DNA from: an uncultured Mycobacteriaceae bacterium
GTDB taxonomy: Bacteria > Actinomycetota > Actinomycetes > Mycobacteriales > Mycobacteriaceae
NCBI GenBank assembly: GCA_902826815.1
Contig: CADEGF010000055.1
Coordinates: forward strand, 1-48,576
DNA: 48,576 bases
Reading direction: 5' to 3'
Made by a program: the position numbers and the translations under genes. Shown piece by piece: positions 9,114 through 17,642 of the stretch. Position 1 is the first letter of the stretch. Each line of letters starts with the position of its first letter. The notes under the pieces were generated by a model. It was not told the DNA's origin and did not search any database. It saw nothing but the letters and a program-made list of their open reading frames with translations.

Positions 9114-10532
9114 ATGACCGCCGATTCGATTCCCCAGGCTGCGCCAGCAGTACCCGCCCCCGTCGCGCCTGACATTCCAGAGACCGTCGCCCGGTTGCGT
9201 GCCACCTTCGCCAGCGGTCGCACCCGCAGCGTCGAGTGGCGCAAGCAGCAGCTGCATGCGATCGAGCGAATGATGACCGAGAATGAGGGCGCCGTGGCCG
9301 CTGCGCTCGAGGAGGACCTCGGCCGCGGCCCGTTCGAGTCGTGGCTGGCCGACATCGCCAGCACCGTCGGCGAAGCCAAGGATGCGGCGAAGAACGTCAA
9401 GAAGTGGATGCGGCGCCGCTACCGCCTGCTCGAGATGTCGCAGCTGCCCGGCCGCGGCTGGGTGGAGTACGAGCCGTACGGCACCGTGTTGGTCATCGGG
9501 GCGTGGAACTTCCCGTTCGTCTTGACGCTGGGACCCGCGGTCGGCGCGATCGCGGCGGGCAACACTGTCGTCCTGAAGCCGTCAGAGGTCTGCCCGGCAT
9601 CGTCGGCCTTGATGGCCGAACTGGTGCCGCGCTACCTCGACAAGGACGCGGTCGCCGTTATCGAGGGCGATGGCGCGGTGAGCCAGGAGCTGATCGCGCA
9701 GGGCTTCGACCACATCTGCTTCACGGGCGGCACCGAGATCGGCCGCAAGGTCTACGAGGGTGCCGCCTCACACCTGACCCCGGTCACGTTGGAACTGGGT
9801 GGCAAGAGTCCCGTCATCGTGGCCGCCGACGCCGATATCGATGTCGCCGCCAAGAGGATCGCGTGGACGAAGTTGATCAACTCCGGTCAGATCTGCATCG
9901 CACCGGACTACGTGTTGGCCGACGCCAAGATCCGCGACCAGCTGGTCGACAAGATCAAGGACGCGGTGACGACGTTCGAAGCCGAAAACCCAAGCGGTAA
10001 ACGGATTGTCAACGAGAGCCACTTCGACCGGCTGACCGCTGCGCTGGCCGCGACCAAGGGCAGCATCGCGATCGGCGGCGGCTCCGACGCGTCGAAGATC
10101 AGCATCCAGCCCACCGTCGTCGTCGATCCCGATCCGGCCGAACCGCTGATGACCGATGAAATCTTCGGACCGATCCTGCCGATCGTGACCGTTGAATCCC
10201 TCGACGAGGCAATCGGTTTCGTGAACTCACGGCCCAAGCCGTTGGCGGCCTACCTGTTCACCAAGACGAAGAGCATCCGCGAGCGCGTCATCAAAGAGGT
10301 TGCCGCAGGCGGCATGGTGATCAATCACCTGCTCTTCCACTTCGCGACGAACAAGCTGCCGTTCGGCGGCGTCGGACCGTCGGGTATGGGCGCCTACCAC
10401 GGCAAGTTCGGGTTCGAACAGTTCAGTCACAAGAAGTCCGTGATGACCAAGTCGACCCGACCCGACGTCGGGGCATTCATCTATCCCCCATATACAGAAA
10501 AGGCACTGAAGCTCGCCAAACGGCTGTTCTAG
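9114..10532 (+). CDS. Aldehyde dehydrogenase family protein (Rv0147-like)
   Basis: This 472-residue NAD(P)-dependent aldehyde dehydrogenase is of the short class 3-like type, oxidising aldehydes to acids. Motifs: GAWNFPF with the oxyanion-hole Asn132, FTGGTEIGRKV in the cofactor site, TLELGGKSP with the general base Glu227, and SGQICIAPDY with the catalytic Cys261. The C-terminal hydrophobic and basic tail (about 450-472) is typical of class 3-like forms. A strong SD (AGGAAGGA) precedes the ATG. The SDR gene follows after 11 bp, so the two are co-transcribed. Fatty or aromatic aldehydes are plausible substrates, but none is proven here. Confidence 0.93.
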   Translation: MTADSIPQAAPAVPAPVAPDIPETVARLRATFASGRTRSVEWRKQQLHAIERMMTENEGAVAAALEEDLGRGPFESWLADIASTVGEAKDAAKNVKKWMRRRYRLLEMSQLPGRGWVEYEPYGTVLVIGAWNFPFVLTLGPAVGAIAAGNTVVLKPSEVCPASSALMAELVPRYLDKDAVAVIEGDGAVSQELIAQGFDHICFTGGTEIGRKVYEGAASHLTPVTLELGGKSPVIVAADADIDVAAKRIAWTKLINSGQICIAPDYVLADAKIRDQLVDKIKDAVTTFEAENPSGKRIVNESHFDRLTAALAATKGSIAIGGGSDASKISIQPTVVVDPDPAEPLMTDEIFGPILPIVTVESLDEAIGFVNSRPKPLAAYLFTKTKSIRERVIKEVAAGGMVINHLLFHFATNKLPFGGVGPSGMGAYHGKFGFEQFSHKKSVMTKSTRPDVGAFIYPPYTEKALKLAKRLF

Positions 10533-10543
10533 GAAGGAACGTC

Positions 10544-11407
10544 ATGCCAGGAGTGCAGGATCGCGTCATCGTCGTCACCGGAGCAGGCGGCGGACTGGGG
10601 CGTGAGTACGCCTTGACGCTCGCAAAAGAGGGCGCCAGCGTCGTCGTCAACGACCTCGGTGGTTCGCGTGACGGCACCGGCGCAGGCCACAACATGGCCG
10701 ACGAGGTGGTCAAGGAGATCAAAGACGCCGGCGGCCGCGCCGTCGCCAACTACGACTCCGTTGCCGAGCCCGAGGCCGCCGCCAACATCATCAAGACCGC
10801 GATCGACGAGTTCGGCAAGGTCGACGGCGTGGTGAGCAACGCGGGCATCCTGCGCGACGGCACGTTCCACAAGATGGAGTTCGCCGCCTGGGATGCCGTG
10901 CTCAAGGTGCACCTGTACGGCGGCTACAACGTGATCCGGGCCGCCTGGCCGCACTTCCGGGAGAACAGCTTTGGGAGGGTCGTCGTCGCGACCTCCACCA
11001 GTGGGCTGTTCGGCAATTTCGGCCAGGCCAACTACGGTGCCGCGAAGCTCGGCCTTGTCGGCATGATCAACACGTTGGCGCAAGAGGGCGCGAAGTACAA
11101 CATCAAGACCAACGCAGTGGCGCCGATCGCGGCCACCCGGATGACGCAGGACATCCTGCCGCCCGAGGTGTTCGAGAAGCTGACACCGGAGTACGTGGCG
11201 CCGGTGGTGGCCCACCTGATGAGTGAGGAAAACCCCGATACCGCATCGGTGTTCATCGTCGGCGGCGGCAAAGTGCAAAGGGCAGCGCTCTTTCAGAACG
11301 AAGGCACCACATTCACTAGCGTGCCTTCGGTAGACGACGTCGCCGCCAAGTGGGGCGAGATCACCGACCTGTCCGCCGCTCAGCGAGCCACCTTCAGCCT
11401 GGGCTGA
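10544..11407 (+). CDS. Short-chain dehydrogenase/reductase (Rv0148-like)
   Basis: This 287-residue SDR closely resembles the dehydrogenase half of peroxisomal multifunctional enzyme 2. It has the nucleotide motif TGAGGGLGR (about residues 12-20), the acidic VNDLGG that favours NAD, NAG at 99-101, and the catalytic set Ser151, Tyr164 and Lys168 (YGAAK). Proteins of this kind act as (3R)-hydroxyacyl-CoA dehydrogenases in beta-oxidation. The sequence matches what I recall of M. tuberculosis Rv0148 over most of its length. The GGAAGGA SD and an 11-bp gap place it in the ALDH operon; the quinone oxidoreductase follows after 9 bp. Confidence 0.93.
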   Translation: MPGVQDRVIVVTGAGGGLGREYALTLAKEGASVVVNDLGGSRDGTGAGHNMADEVVKEIKDAGGRAVANYDSVAEPEAAANIIKTAIDEFGKVDGVVSNAGILRDGTFHKMEFAAWDAVLKVHLYGGYNVIRAAWPHFRENSFGRVVVATSTSGLFGNFGQANYGAAKLGLVGMINTLAQEGAKYNIKTNAVAPIAATRMTQDILPPEVFEKLTPEYVAPVVAHLMSEENPDTASVFIVGGGKVQRAALFQNEGTTFTSVPSVDDVAAKWGEITDLSAAQRATFSLG

Positions 11408-11416
11408 TCGCCCCGC

Positions 11417-12379
11417 ATGAAAGCGCTTGTCGCACGGGAGCTTTCCGGACCGACCGGACTGGAGTACACCTCGGTCGACGATGTCGGCGGTGACGACGCT
11501 ATCGTCGTCGACGTCGGTGCGGCCGGGGTCAGCTTTCCCGACCTGCTGTTGCTGCGCGGTGAGTACCAGCTCCGGCTGGAACCGCCGTTCGTCCCCGGCA
11601 TGGAGGTCGCGGGCGTCGTACGGTCGGCCCCGTACGAATCCGAATTCAAACCGGGCCAACGGGTTACCGCGCTGTCGATGCTGGGCGGCTGGGCCGAGCA
11701 GGTGGCGGTGCCACCGACGAATCTGACGGCGACGCCGGATGACCTCGACGACGCCGAGGCCGTCGCGCTGCTCGGCAACTACCAGACGATGTACTTCGCG
11801 CTGACCAAGCGCGGCGCCCTTCGTGCAGGCGAGACGGTCATGGTTCTCGGTTCGGCGGGCGGTGTCGGGACCGCGGCGATACAGATCGCAAAGGCATTGG
11901 GCGCCACGGTGATCGCCATGGTGCACCGCCCGCAGGCGCATGACTTCGTGCGATCGCTAGGCGCCGATGTCGTGCTGCCGTTGACAGATGGATGGCTGCA
12001 GGCTGTGAAGGACCACACCGACGGCCGTGGCGTCGATCTCGTGGTCGACCCGATCGGCGGCGAGACGTTCGATGACGCCGTACGCGCGCTCGACACCGAG
12101 GGCCGGCTACTGGTGATCGGCTTTGCGGCAGGCGGCATTCCGACGGTCAAGGTCAACCGACTGCTGCTGCGCAATGTCAGCGTCATCGGTGTCGGATACG
12201 GCGAGTACGTCAACCGCAAGCCCGGTTCGCAGGCGGTGTTCGAGTCCGGGGTCGGCGAACTGGTCAAGGCCGGACTGCGGCCACCGCCGCCGATGAGATA
12301 CCCACTGTCGGAGGGCAGCGCCGCGCTGCAGGCCCTGGCCGACGGCGGGGTGCTCGGCAAGGTTGTGCTGGAGCCATAA
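11417..12379 (+). CDS. NADPH:quinone oxidoreductase, zinc-independent MDR family (Rv0149-like)
   Basis: This 320-residue medium-chain dehydrogenase of the quinone oxidoreductase type has a GroES-like N-terminal half with PFVPGMEVAGVV and a Rossmann domain with VLGSAGGVGTAAIQIAKALG (about residues 142-161). The structural and catalytic zinc ligands of alcohol dehydrogenases are absent, as usual for this group. Enzymes of this kind reduce quinones or conjugated enones, including enoyl-CoA thioesters. Its TAA stop overlaps the next gene's ATG by one base (TAATG), so the HAD gene is translationally coupled to it. Confidence 0.92.
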   Translation: MKALVARELSGPTGLEYTSVDDVGGDDAIVVDVGAAGVSFPDLLLLRGEYQLRLEPPFVPGMEVAGVVRSAPYESEFKPGQRVTALSMLGGWAEQVAVPPTNLTATPDDLDDAEAVALLGNYQTMYFALTKRGALRAGETVMVLGSAGGVGTAAIQIAKALGATVIAMVHRPQAHDFVRSLGADVVLPLTDGWLQAVKDHTDGRGVDLVVDPIGGETFDDAVRALDTEGRLLVIGFAAGGIPTVKVNRLLLRNVSVIGVGYGEYVNRKPGSQAVFESGVGELVKAGLRPPPPMRYPLSEGSAALQALADGGVLGKVVLEP

Positions 12380-13083
12380 TGACACTGCGAGCGTTGGCTT
12401 TTGACGTGTTCGGCACCGTTGTCGACTGGCGCTCCAGCATCATCGGTGAACTAGAGGAGTTCGGTCGCGCGCACGGAGTCAATGCCGACTGGCCCGCGAT
12501 GGCCGACGATTGGCGCGCGGGCTATGGGCCCGCGAAGAATAGGGTGCGCAACGGCGACCTGCCGTGGACGCGCATCGACGACCTGCACCGGATGACCCTC
12601 GACCAACTGCTCGCGGAGGCGGGCATCACGTCGATCGGTGAGGACGACGTCGACCACCTCAACCGCGCATGGCACCGGCTCGATCCGTGGCCCGACAGCG
12701 TGGCAGGCCTGGCCAGGCTCAAGGCGCGGTTCGTCATCACCACGCTGTCGAACGGAAATGTGTCGCTGCTGACGAATATGGCCAAACGTGCAGGGCTGCC
12801 ATGGGATTGCGTGATATCGGCCGAGCTGTTCCAGCATTACAAACCGGATCAGGAAACCTACCTCGGCTGTGCCGATCTCCTCGGAGTGCAGCCCGAGGAA
12901 CTGATGCTCGTCGCCGCTCACCCCTCCGATCTGCGTGCGGCGCGGGACCTGGGCTTGAGAACGGCGTTCGTCTCGCGCCCACAGGAGCACGGCCCCAATC
13001 GGCGGCCTCCCAGGATGGACGACGGCGAATTCGATTTCACGGCAACGGATTTTCTCGACCTCGCCGACCAGTTGGGCGCATGA
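12379..13083 (+). CDS. HAD-superfamily (S)-2-haloacid dehalogenase-type hydrolase
   Basis: This 234-residue type II haloacid dehalogenase-like protein has nucleophile Asp9 in AFDVFGTVVDWRSS, motif II TLSNGN (Ser124, Asn125), motif III lysine in HYKPDQ (Lys155), and the closing VAAHPSDLRAARDLGL loop. The family hydrolyses 2-halo acids, but many annotated members may act on other substrates. The His of VAAHPSD and Asn125 follow the type II pattern. It is coupled by TAATG to the oxidoreductase gene. The next gene starts 22 bp downstream. Confidence 0.9.
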   Translation: MTLRALAFDVFGTVVDWRSSIIGELEEFGRAHGVNADWPAMADDWRAGYGPAKNRVRNGDLPWTRIDDLHRMTLDQLLAEAGITSIGEDDVDHLNRAWHRLDPWPDSVAGLARLKARFVITTLSNGNVSLLTNMAKRAGLPWDCVISAELFQHYKPDQETYLGCADLLGVQPEELMLVAAHPSDLRAARDLGLRTAFVSRPQEHGPNRRPPRMDDGEFDFTATDFLDLADQLGA

Positions 13084-13105
13084 ACTCCAGGCGTACCGTG
13101 GAGGG

Positions 13106-13852
13106 ATGACCGATCAAACGACTACCGAGCTGCCGCCCGCGCTGAGCAGGGCGATCGACCTGCTCGCACATCCGCCTGCCGACCCCGACGTCGACAAGGG
13201 CTACCTCGATCTGCTCCACGACGCGTCAGAAGCCGACTCCACCCCGAAGAACACCGGGGCCATCCAGGCGGCGTGGGCTTCCGGACTGGGCTCGATGCTC
13301 TACGACAATGCGCAAACGTTGGCCCGCAAGATGGTCAGCGCCTGGCAGCTGCCGATCGAGTGGCTGAACATCCCGGCCGGTGGCGTCACCCTCGACGTCG
13401 GCAGCGGCCCGGGCAATGTGACCGCATCGCTGGCCAGGGCCGCGGGCGCCGGCGGCCTGGCGCTGGGCGTCGACATCTCCGAACCGATGCTGGCCCGTGC
13501 GGTCAGTGCGGAGGCCGGCCCCAACGTCGGCTTCCTGCGCGCGGATGCACAGCAGCTGCCGTTCCGCGACGACACCTTCGACGCGGCGACGTCGCTGGCC
13601 GTCCTGCAACTGATCCCCAATCCGGAGACGACGCTGTCGGAAATCGTCCGGGTGCTGCGTCCCGGCGGCCGGGTCGCCATCATGGTGCCCACCGTCGGCC
13701 GCGGCGGGGACCTCCTCAAGTGGCTGCCCAACGGCGGGGTGAACTTCTTCGCCGAGGACGAACTCGGCGACACGTTCGAGGAGCTCGGCCTCGTCGGCGT
13801 GCGCACGAGGACGCGCGGCAACATCCAGTGGGTGCGCGGCAGGAAGCCCTGA
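13106..13852 (+). CDS. Class I SAM-dependent methyltransferase (Methyltransf_11 type)
   Basis: This 248-residue protein has a clear SAM-binding glycine loop LDVGSGPGN (about 96-104), VDISEPMLARA as the acidic second strand, and LRADAQQLPFRDDTFDAATS followed by RVLRPGGRVAIMVPT, the standard order of the UbiE/Methyltransf_11 fold. It is not related to the pair at 7.1-9.0 kb beyond the fold. A good SD (GGAGG) sits just before the ATG at 13106. It lies in the plus-strand enzyme block with short gaps on both sides. The methyl acceptor is unknown. Confidence 0.9.
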   Translation: MTDQTTTELPPALSRAIDLLAHPPADPDVDKGYLDLLHDASEADSTPKNTGAIQAAWASGLGSMLYDNAQTLARKMVSAWQLPIEWLNIPAGGVTLDVGSGPGNVTASLARAAGAGGLALGVDISEPMLARAVSAEAGPNVGFLRADAQQLPFRDDTFDAATSLAVLQLIPNPETTLSEIVRVLRPGGRVAIMVPTVGRGGDLLKWLPNGGVNFFAEDELGDTFEELGLVGVRTRTRGNIQWVRGRKP

Positions 13853-13871
13853 CGAACCGTAGATTCGAGCC

Positions 13872-14357
13872 GTGAGCACCGGCGGAATCGTCCTCGTCGC
13901 GCTGGCGATCGCCCTCGGCATCGTCGGCATCATCGTGCCGCTACTGCCCGGCATCCTGCTGGTGTACGCGGCGATCCTGGTGTGGGCAGTGGTCGAGCAC
14001 AATGTCGCGGCGTGGGTGACGCTCGGCGCCGTCACGGTACTGATCGGCGCGACCACGCTGATCAAGTACATGTGGCCGATGAAGCGGATGCGAGCCGCCG
14101 ACGTGAAAACGACGACGCTCCTGGCCGGGGCGGTGCTCGGCATCATCGGCTTCTTCGTGATCCCGGTCGTCGGGCTGGTGATCGGCTTCGTGCTCGGTGT
14201 CTACCTGGCCGAACTGGCGAGCCGCCGCGACCAGCGGGTCGCGTGGACGTCGACGAAGCACGCGCTCAAAGGGGTGGCGCTGTCGGTAGGCGTCGAACTG
14301 GCTGGCGCACTGCTGGCCACCGTCGCGTGGGCGTTCGGGGTCTACGTAACCCAGTAA
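13872..14357 (+). CDS. DUF456 family small membrane protein
   Basis: This 161-residue, highly hydrophobic protein has about four membrane segments: residues 5-25, 27-60, 80-110 and 130-160. The glycine-rich opening (LALGIVGIIVPLLPGILLVY) and the VLGIIGFFVIPVVGLVIGFV repeat fit DUF456, a family of unknown function. It starts at a GTG 19 bp after the methyltransferase stop, so it probably belongs to that transcript. A small inverted repeat (14367-14380) and a new promoter follow it. Confidence 0.85.
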   Translation: MSTGGIVLVALAIALGIVGIIVPLLPGILLVYAAILVWAVVEHNVAAWVTLGAVTVLIGATTLIKYMWPMKRMRAADVKTTTLLAGAVLGIIGFFVIPVVGLVIGFVLGVYLAELASRRDQRVAWTSTKHALKGVALSVGVELAGALLATVAWAFGVYVTQ

Positions 14358-14366
14358 TGAAACCGC

Positions 14367-14403
14367 CTCCGTGAACGGAGTGGACGTGGCTAGGTTCTAA
14401 CCC
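14367..14403 (+). promoter_or_regulatory. Inverted repeat and probable leaderless promoter of the LLM gene
   Basis: CTCCGT-GA-ACGGAG (14367-14380) is a perfect inverted repeat. It is followed by TAGGTT at 14391-14396, which fits the mycobacterial TANNNT -10 element. The gene's ATG begins 8 bases after the hexamer, where transcription would start, so a leaderless message is likely; there is no SD. The overlapping GGTT-CT-AACC (14393-14402) is a second small dyad that could bind a regulator. Confidence 0.45.
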
Positions 14404-15567
14404 ATGAGCAAGCTCCGCTTCGGATACTTCATCGCGCCGTTCCACCGCGCAGGCACCAACCCCACCCTCGCGCTGCAGCGTGACCTCGAGTTCGTCGAAC
14501 ACCTCGACAGGGTCGGCTTCGACGAGGTGTGGATCGGCGAGCACCACTCCGCGGGCAGCGAGATCATCAGCTCGCCGGAGGTGTTCATCGCCGCCGCGGC
14601 CGAACGTGCCAAGCGGATCCGGTTCGGTACGGGCGTGATCTCGCTGCCGTACCACAACCCGCTGTGGGCGGCCGACCGGCTGATGCTGCTCGACCACCTC
14701 ACCCACGGCAGGATCATCGGCGGCGTCGGGCCGGGCTCGCTGCCGACCGACTCCTCGATGATCGGCCTGACCCCGACCGACACCCGCGAGCTGCTGGAAA
14801 CGAACCTCGACATCCTCGTGCGCCTGCTGGCAGGCGATACCGTCACCGCCAAGACCGCGACGCACGAGCTGCACGACGCCCAGCTGCAGCTCGCCCCCTA
14901 CTCCGACGGCGGCATTCCGCTGTCGGTCGCCGCGGTGGCGTCACCCACCGGCGCCCGCCTGGCCGGCAAACATGGCATCGGGCTGCTGTCGATCGGCGCC
15001 ACGTTGATCGTCGAGGGCTTCGACGCGCTCGCCTTCCACTGGGGCATCGCCGAGGAACGCGCCGCCGCTTTCGGCACCACGGTCGACCGCAGGAACTGGT
15101 CGTTGGTGTGTCCGATGCACATCGCGGAAACCGAGGAGCAGGCCCGCGAGGACGTCCGCTTCGGCATCGCGCCGTGGTTCCGGTACTTCCAGAAGGTCGC
15201 CGCTTTCCCGCAGATGACCATGCCCGGCGACCAGGTCGACGAGATGATCAGCATCATCAACGACGCGGGCGCAGGCGTGATCGGCACGCCAGACACGGCC
15301 AGGGCCCAGGTGCAGCGGCTATGGGATCAGTCAGGCGGGTTCGGGTGCATGCTGCAGATGGGCCACGAATGGGCCAACCCGGCGGCGACCAAGCGTTCCG
15401 CGGAACTCTTTGCCGCAGAGGTCATTCCGCACTTCCAGGGGCAGGCGAGGCCGACGCTGGACGCCGCTGCGCGCGCCAGTGACGTGCGCGAGAACCTTGC
15501 GCAGACGGCGATGAGCGCCATCGAGCACATGACCAAGAAGTACGAGGCCGAGAAGGGCAGCGGCTAG
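14404..15567 (+). CDS. LLM class (luciferase-like) flavin-dependent oxidoreductase
   Basis: This 387-residue protein of the bacterial luciferase-like superfamily uses reduced FMN or F420. Family features are FGYFIAPFHRAGTNP, EVWIGEHHSAGSEIISSPEVF, RFGTGVISLPYHNPLWAADRLMLLDHLTHGR, and the C-terminal GTPDTARAQVQRL. The length suits alkanal- or alkane-type monooxygenases, but the substrate cannot be told from sequence. It appears to be transcribed from its own leaderless promoter. Its TAG stop overlaps the stop of the convergent ptpB gene in a shared CTAG (15564-15567), leaving no room for a terminator between them. Confidence 0.9.
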   Translation: MSKLRFGYFIAPFHRAGTNPTLALQRDLEFVEHLDRVGFDEVWIGEHHSAGSEIISSPEVFIAAAAERAKRIRFGTGVISLPYHNPLWAADRLMLLDHLTHGRIIGGVGPGSLPTDSSMIGLTPTDTRELLETNLDILVRLLAGDTVTAKTATHELHDAQLQLAPYSDGGIPLSVAAVASPTGARLAGKHGIGLLSIGATLIVEGFDALAFHWGIAEERAAAFGTTVDRRNWSLVCPMHIAETEEQAREDVRFGIAPWFRYFQKVAAFPQMTMPGDQVDEMISIINDAGAGVIGTPDTARAQVQRLWDQSGGFGCMLQMGHEWANPAATKRSAELFAAEVIPHFQGQARPTLDAAARASDVRENLAQTAMSAIEHMTKKYEAEKGSG

Positions 15568-16352
15568 CCTCGCAGCGTTGTGCGGAGCTTCGCGAGGTCG
15601 TCGGCAGAGACCCCAGCGGCGTCGAGGTAGCCGCCGAACGAACCGAAGTCCTCGACGAGCGCGCCCCGAGCCGCATCGAGATACCCCTCCCGCACACCGA
15701 GCACTGAATCGGTGAGGCGTGCCTCGGCCACCTCGGCGACTTCCGGCGTCTCCGACATCCGGTTGCGGATGGTCTCGACGATGTGCGCGCGCAGGTCCGG
15801 CACGGCTGCGTTACTGGCCAGGTAGTCCGACATGATGGCGTCGCGGTCGACGCCCGCGGCCTCGAGCACCACCGCGACGGTGAAGCCGGTGCGGTCCTTG
15901 CCCGCGAAACAGTGCGCCAGCACGCGGTCGCCGTCGCCGAGCAACGTGATCACCTTGTGCACGGCGCGCTGCGCGAGGACCGACCTTGCGATCCGCTCGT
16001 ACTCCTCGGTCATGTAGCGGGCCGCTGCATCGCTGACGGATTCGTCGTCGGGCTTCTCGGTCAGCATCTTCTGGAATGCGTACTCGTGCGGCGCATCAGC
16101 GTCTGACGCAAGGGTTTCGACGAACGGCAGGTGGTGGATCGTCACACTGTCGGGCACCAGACCCTTGCCGTGTCGCTCCAACTCCGGTGCTGAGCGCAGA
16201 TCGGCCACATCGGTGACGCCGACCACGCTCAGCGTTTCGCGGCCCGCGTCATCGAGGTTGCTCAGCTCGCCGGACCGGAACAGCCTGCCCGGCTGGATGG
16301 CTGCCTGCTCGGCGACGTCGCGAAAGTTCCAGGTCCCCGAAAGCTGCGGCAC
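15564..16352 (-). CDS. ptpB: PtpB-type protein tyrosine phosphatase (MptpB homologue)
   Basis: This is a 262-residue protein phosphatase with the P-loop VLAHCFAGKDRTGF: His147, nucleophile Cys148, Lys152, Asp153 and Arg154. This is the MptpB signature, linked to triple-specificity (phospho-Tyr/Ser/Thr and phosphoinositide) activity. N-terminal SGTWNFRDVAEQ and RPGRLFRSGELS-like residues match M. tuberculosis PtpB as I recall it. The frame is open to an ATG at 16385, but I prefer GTG at 16352 because it aligns with the known N-terminus and forms TAGTG with the fadE2 stop. M. tuberculosis PtpB is a secreted virulence factor; its role in a probable environmental species is unknown. Confidence 0.9.
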   Translation of the reverse strand: MPQLSGTWNFRDVAEQAAIQPGRLFRSGELSNLDDAGRETLSVVGVTDVADLRSAPELERHGKGLVPDSVTIHHLPFVETLASDADAPHEYAFQKMLTEKPDDESVSDAAARYMTEEYERIARSVLAQRAVHKVITLLGDGDRVLAHCFAGKDRTGFTVAVVLEAAGVDRDAIMSDYLASNAAVPDLRAHIVETIRNRMSETPEVAEVAEARLTDSVLGVREGYLDAARGALVEDFGSFGGYLDAAGVSADDLAKLRTTLRG

Positions 16353-17608
16353 TAGCTCGTCACCGCCAAGTCGGATTGGCGGCACGCCGCCGAAGCAAAT
16401 GCGGACTTCTCTTTACCGAGTTCGGCGCGGGCGATGGTGCGCATGTGCACCTCGTCGGGCCCGTCGAACAGCCGCATCGCCCGATGCCACCCGTACAGCC
16501 GGGACAACGGCACGTCGTCACAGATGCCCATCGCGCCGTGCACTTGAATGGCGCGGTCGATGACGTCGCATGCGACCTTCGGGGCGACCGCCTTGATCTG
16601 CGCGACGAGCACCCGGGCGTCCTTGCTCTTGTTGCCGTGTTGGTCGATGGTCCAGGCAGCCTTGTGACACAACAGGCGTGTCTGGTCGATTTCGTTGCGG
16701 GACTTGGCAATCGACTCGCGTACCACGCCCTGCTCGCTCAACGGCTTACCGAATGCGACGCGCTTTTGAACCCGGTCCACCATCAGCGCCAGCGCGCGTT
16801 CGGAAGCGCCGATGGCGCGCATGCAGTGATGAATGCGGCCGGGTCCGAGGCGCGCCTGCGCGATCGCGAAACCGCTGCCCTCCTCGGCGAGCAGGTTGGA
16901 CGACGGGACCCGCGCGTTGTCGAAGGTGACCTCGCAGTGCCCGTGCTGGTCCTGCCAGCCGAACACCGGAAGGGACCGCTCGATAGTCACTCCGGGCGTG
17001 TCGACCGGCACCAGGATCATCGACTGTTGCTGGTGGCTGGCCGCTTCGGGGTTGGTGCGACCCATCACGATGAGGATCTTGCAGCGTGGGTCGGCCGCGC
17101 CGGAGATCCACCACTTTCGGCCGTTGATGATGTAGTCGTCGCCGTCGCGCAGGATCGTCGTCTCGATGTTGCGGGCGTCGCTGGAGGCGACAGCGGGCTC
17201 GGTCATCGCGAATGCGCTGCGGATCTCACCTGCCAGCAGCGGTTCGAGCCACTGCTTGCGCTGCTGCTCGGTCGCGAACAGGTGCAGCGTCTCCATGTTG
17301 CCGGTGTCGGGTGCTGCGCAGTTGGTCACCTCGGGCGCGATCTCCATGCTCCAACCGGTCAGCTCGGCCAGTTGTGCGTACTCGAGGTTGGTCAGCCCGG
17401 ACTCGTCGGGCAGGAACAGGTTCCACAGCCCTCGTTCCCTTGCCAGCTTCTTGAGGTCCTCGATCACCGGCGGAACCGTGTGGTCGCCCGCGCCAGCCGC
17501 CCGCCGATGCTCCTCGTAGGAGGCCTCTGCGGGGAAGACGAATTCGGTCATGAAGGCCGATAGCCGCTTGTGACAGTCCTGTGCCTTGGCCGACATCGCG
17601 AAGTCCAT
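16352..17608 (-). CDS. fadE2: Acyl-CoA dehydrogenase FadE2 (ACAD10/11-like)
   Basis: This 418-residue flavoprotein oxidises acyl-CoA or a related thioester at the alpha-beta position. Visible features are FAMTEPAVASSDARN and KWWISGAADPRCK in the FAD and substrate region, RVAFGKPLSEQGVV, and IQVHGAMGICDD. Where most family members have a catalytic Glu in an EGT/EGA motif, this protein has LFDGPDEVH, so an Asp is the probable base, as in ACAD10/11-like enzymes (from memory). That subgroup can act on 4-hydroxy- or otherwise modified acyl-CoAs. It is the first gene of a coupled pair with ptpB (TAGTG), the order found in M. tuberculosis Rv0154c-Rv0153c. Confidence 0.92.
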   Translation of the reverse strand: MDFAMSAKAQDCHKRLSAFMTEFVFPAEASYEEHRRAAGAGDHTVPPVIEDLKKLARERGLWNLFLPDESGLTNLEYAQLAELTGWSMEIAPEVTNCAAPDTGNMETLHLFATEQQRKQWLEPLLAGEIRSAFAMTEPAVASSDARNIETTILRDGDDYIINGRKWWISGAADPRCKILIVMGRTNPEAASHQQQSMILVPVDTPGVTIERSLPVFGWQDQHGHCEVTFDNARVPSSNLLAEEGSGFAIAQARLGPGRIHHCMRAIGASERALALMVDRVQKRVAFGKPLSEQGVVRESIAKSRNEIDQTRLLCHKAAWTIDQHGNKSKDARVLVAQIKAVAPKVACDVIDRAIQVHGAMGICDDVPLSRLYGWHRAMRLFDGPDEVHMRTIARAELGKEKSAFASAACRQSDLAVTS

Positions 17609-17642
17609 GTAGCCACACTAAACGTTGGCGGAAAATGGGGTG

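Noticed and set aside
10529-11941. 470-codon minus-strand open frame opposite the SDR and quinone oxidoreductase
   Set aside because: Antisense shadow spanning two clear genes, with no motif of its own.
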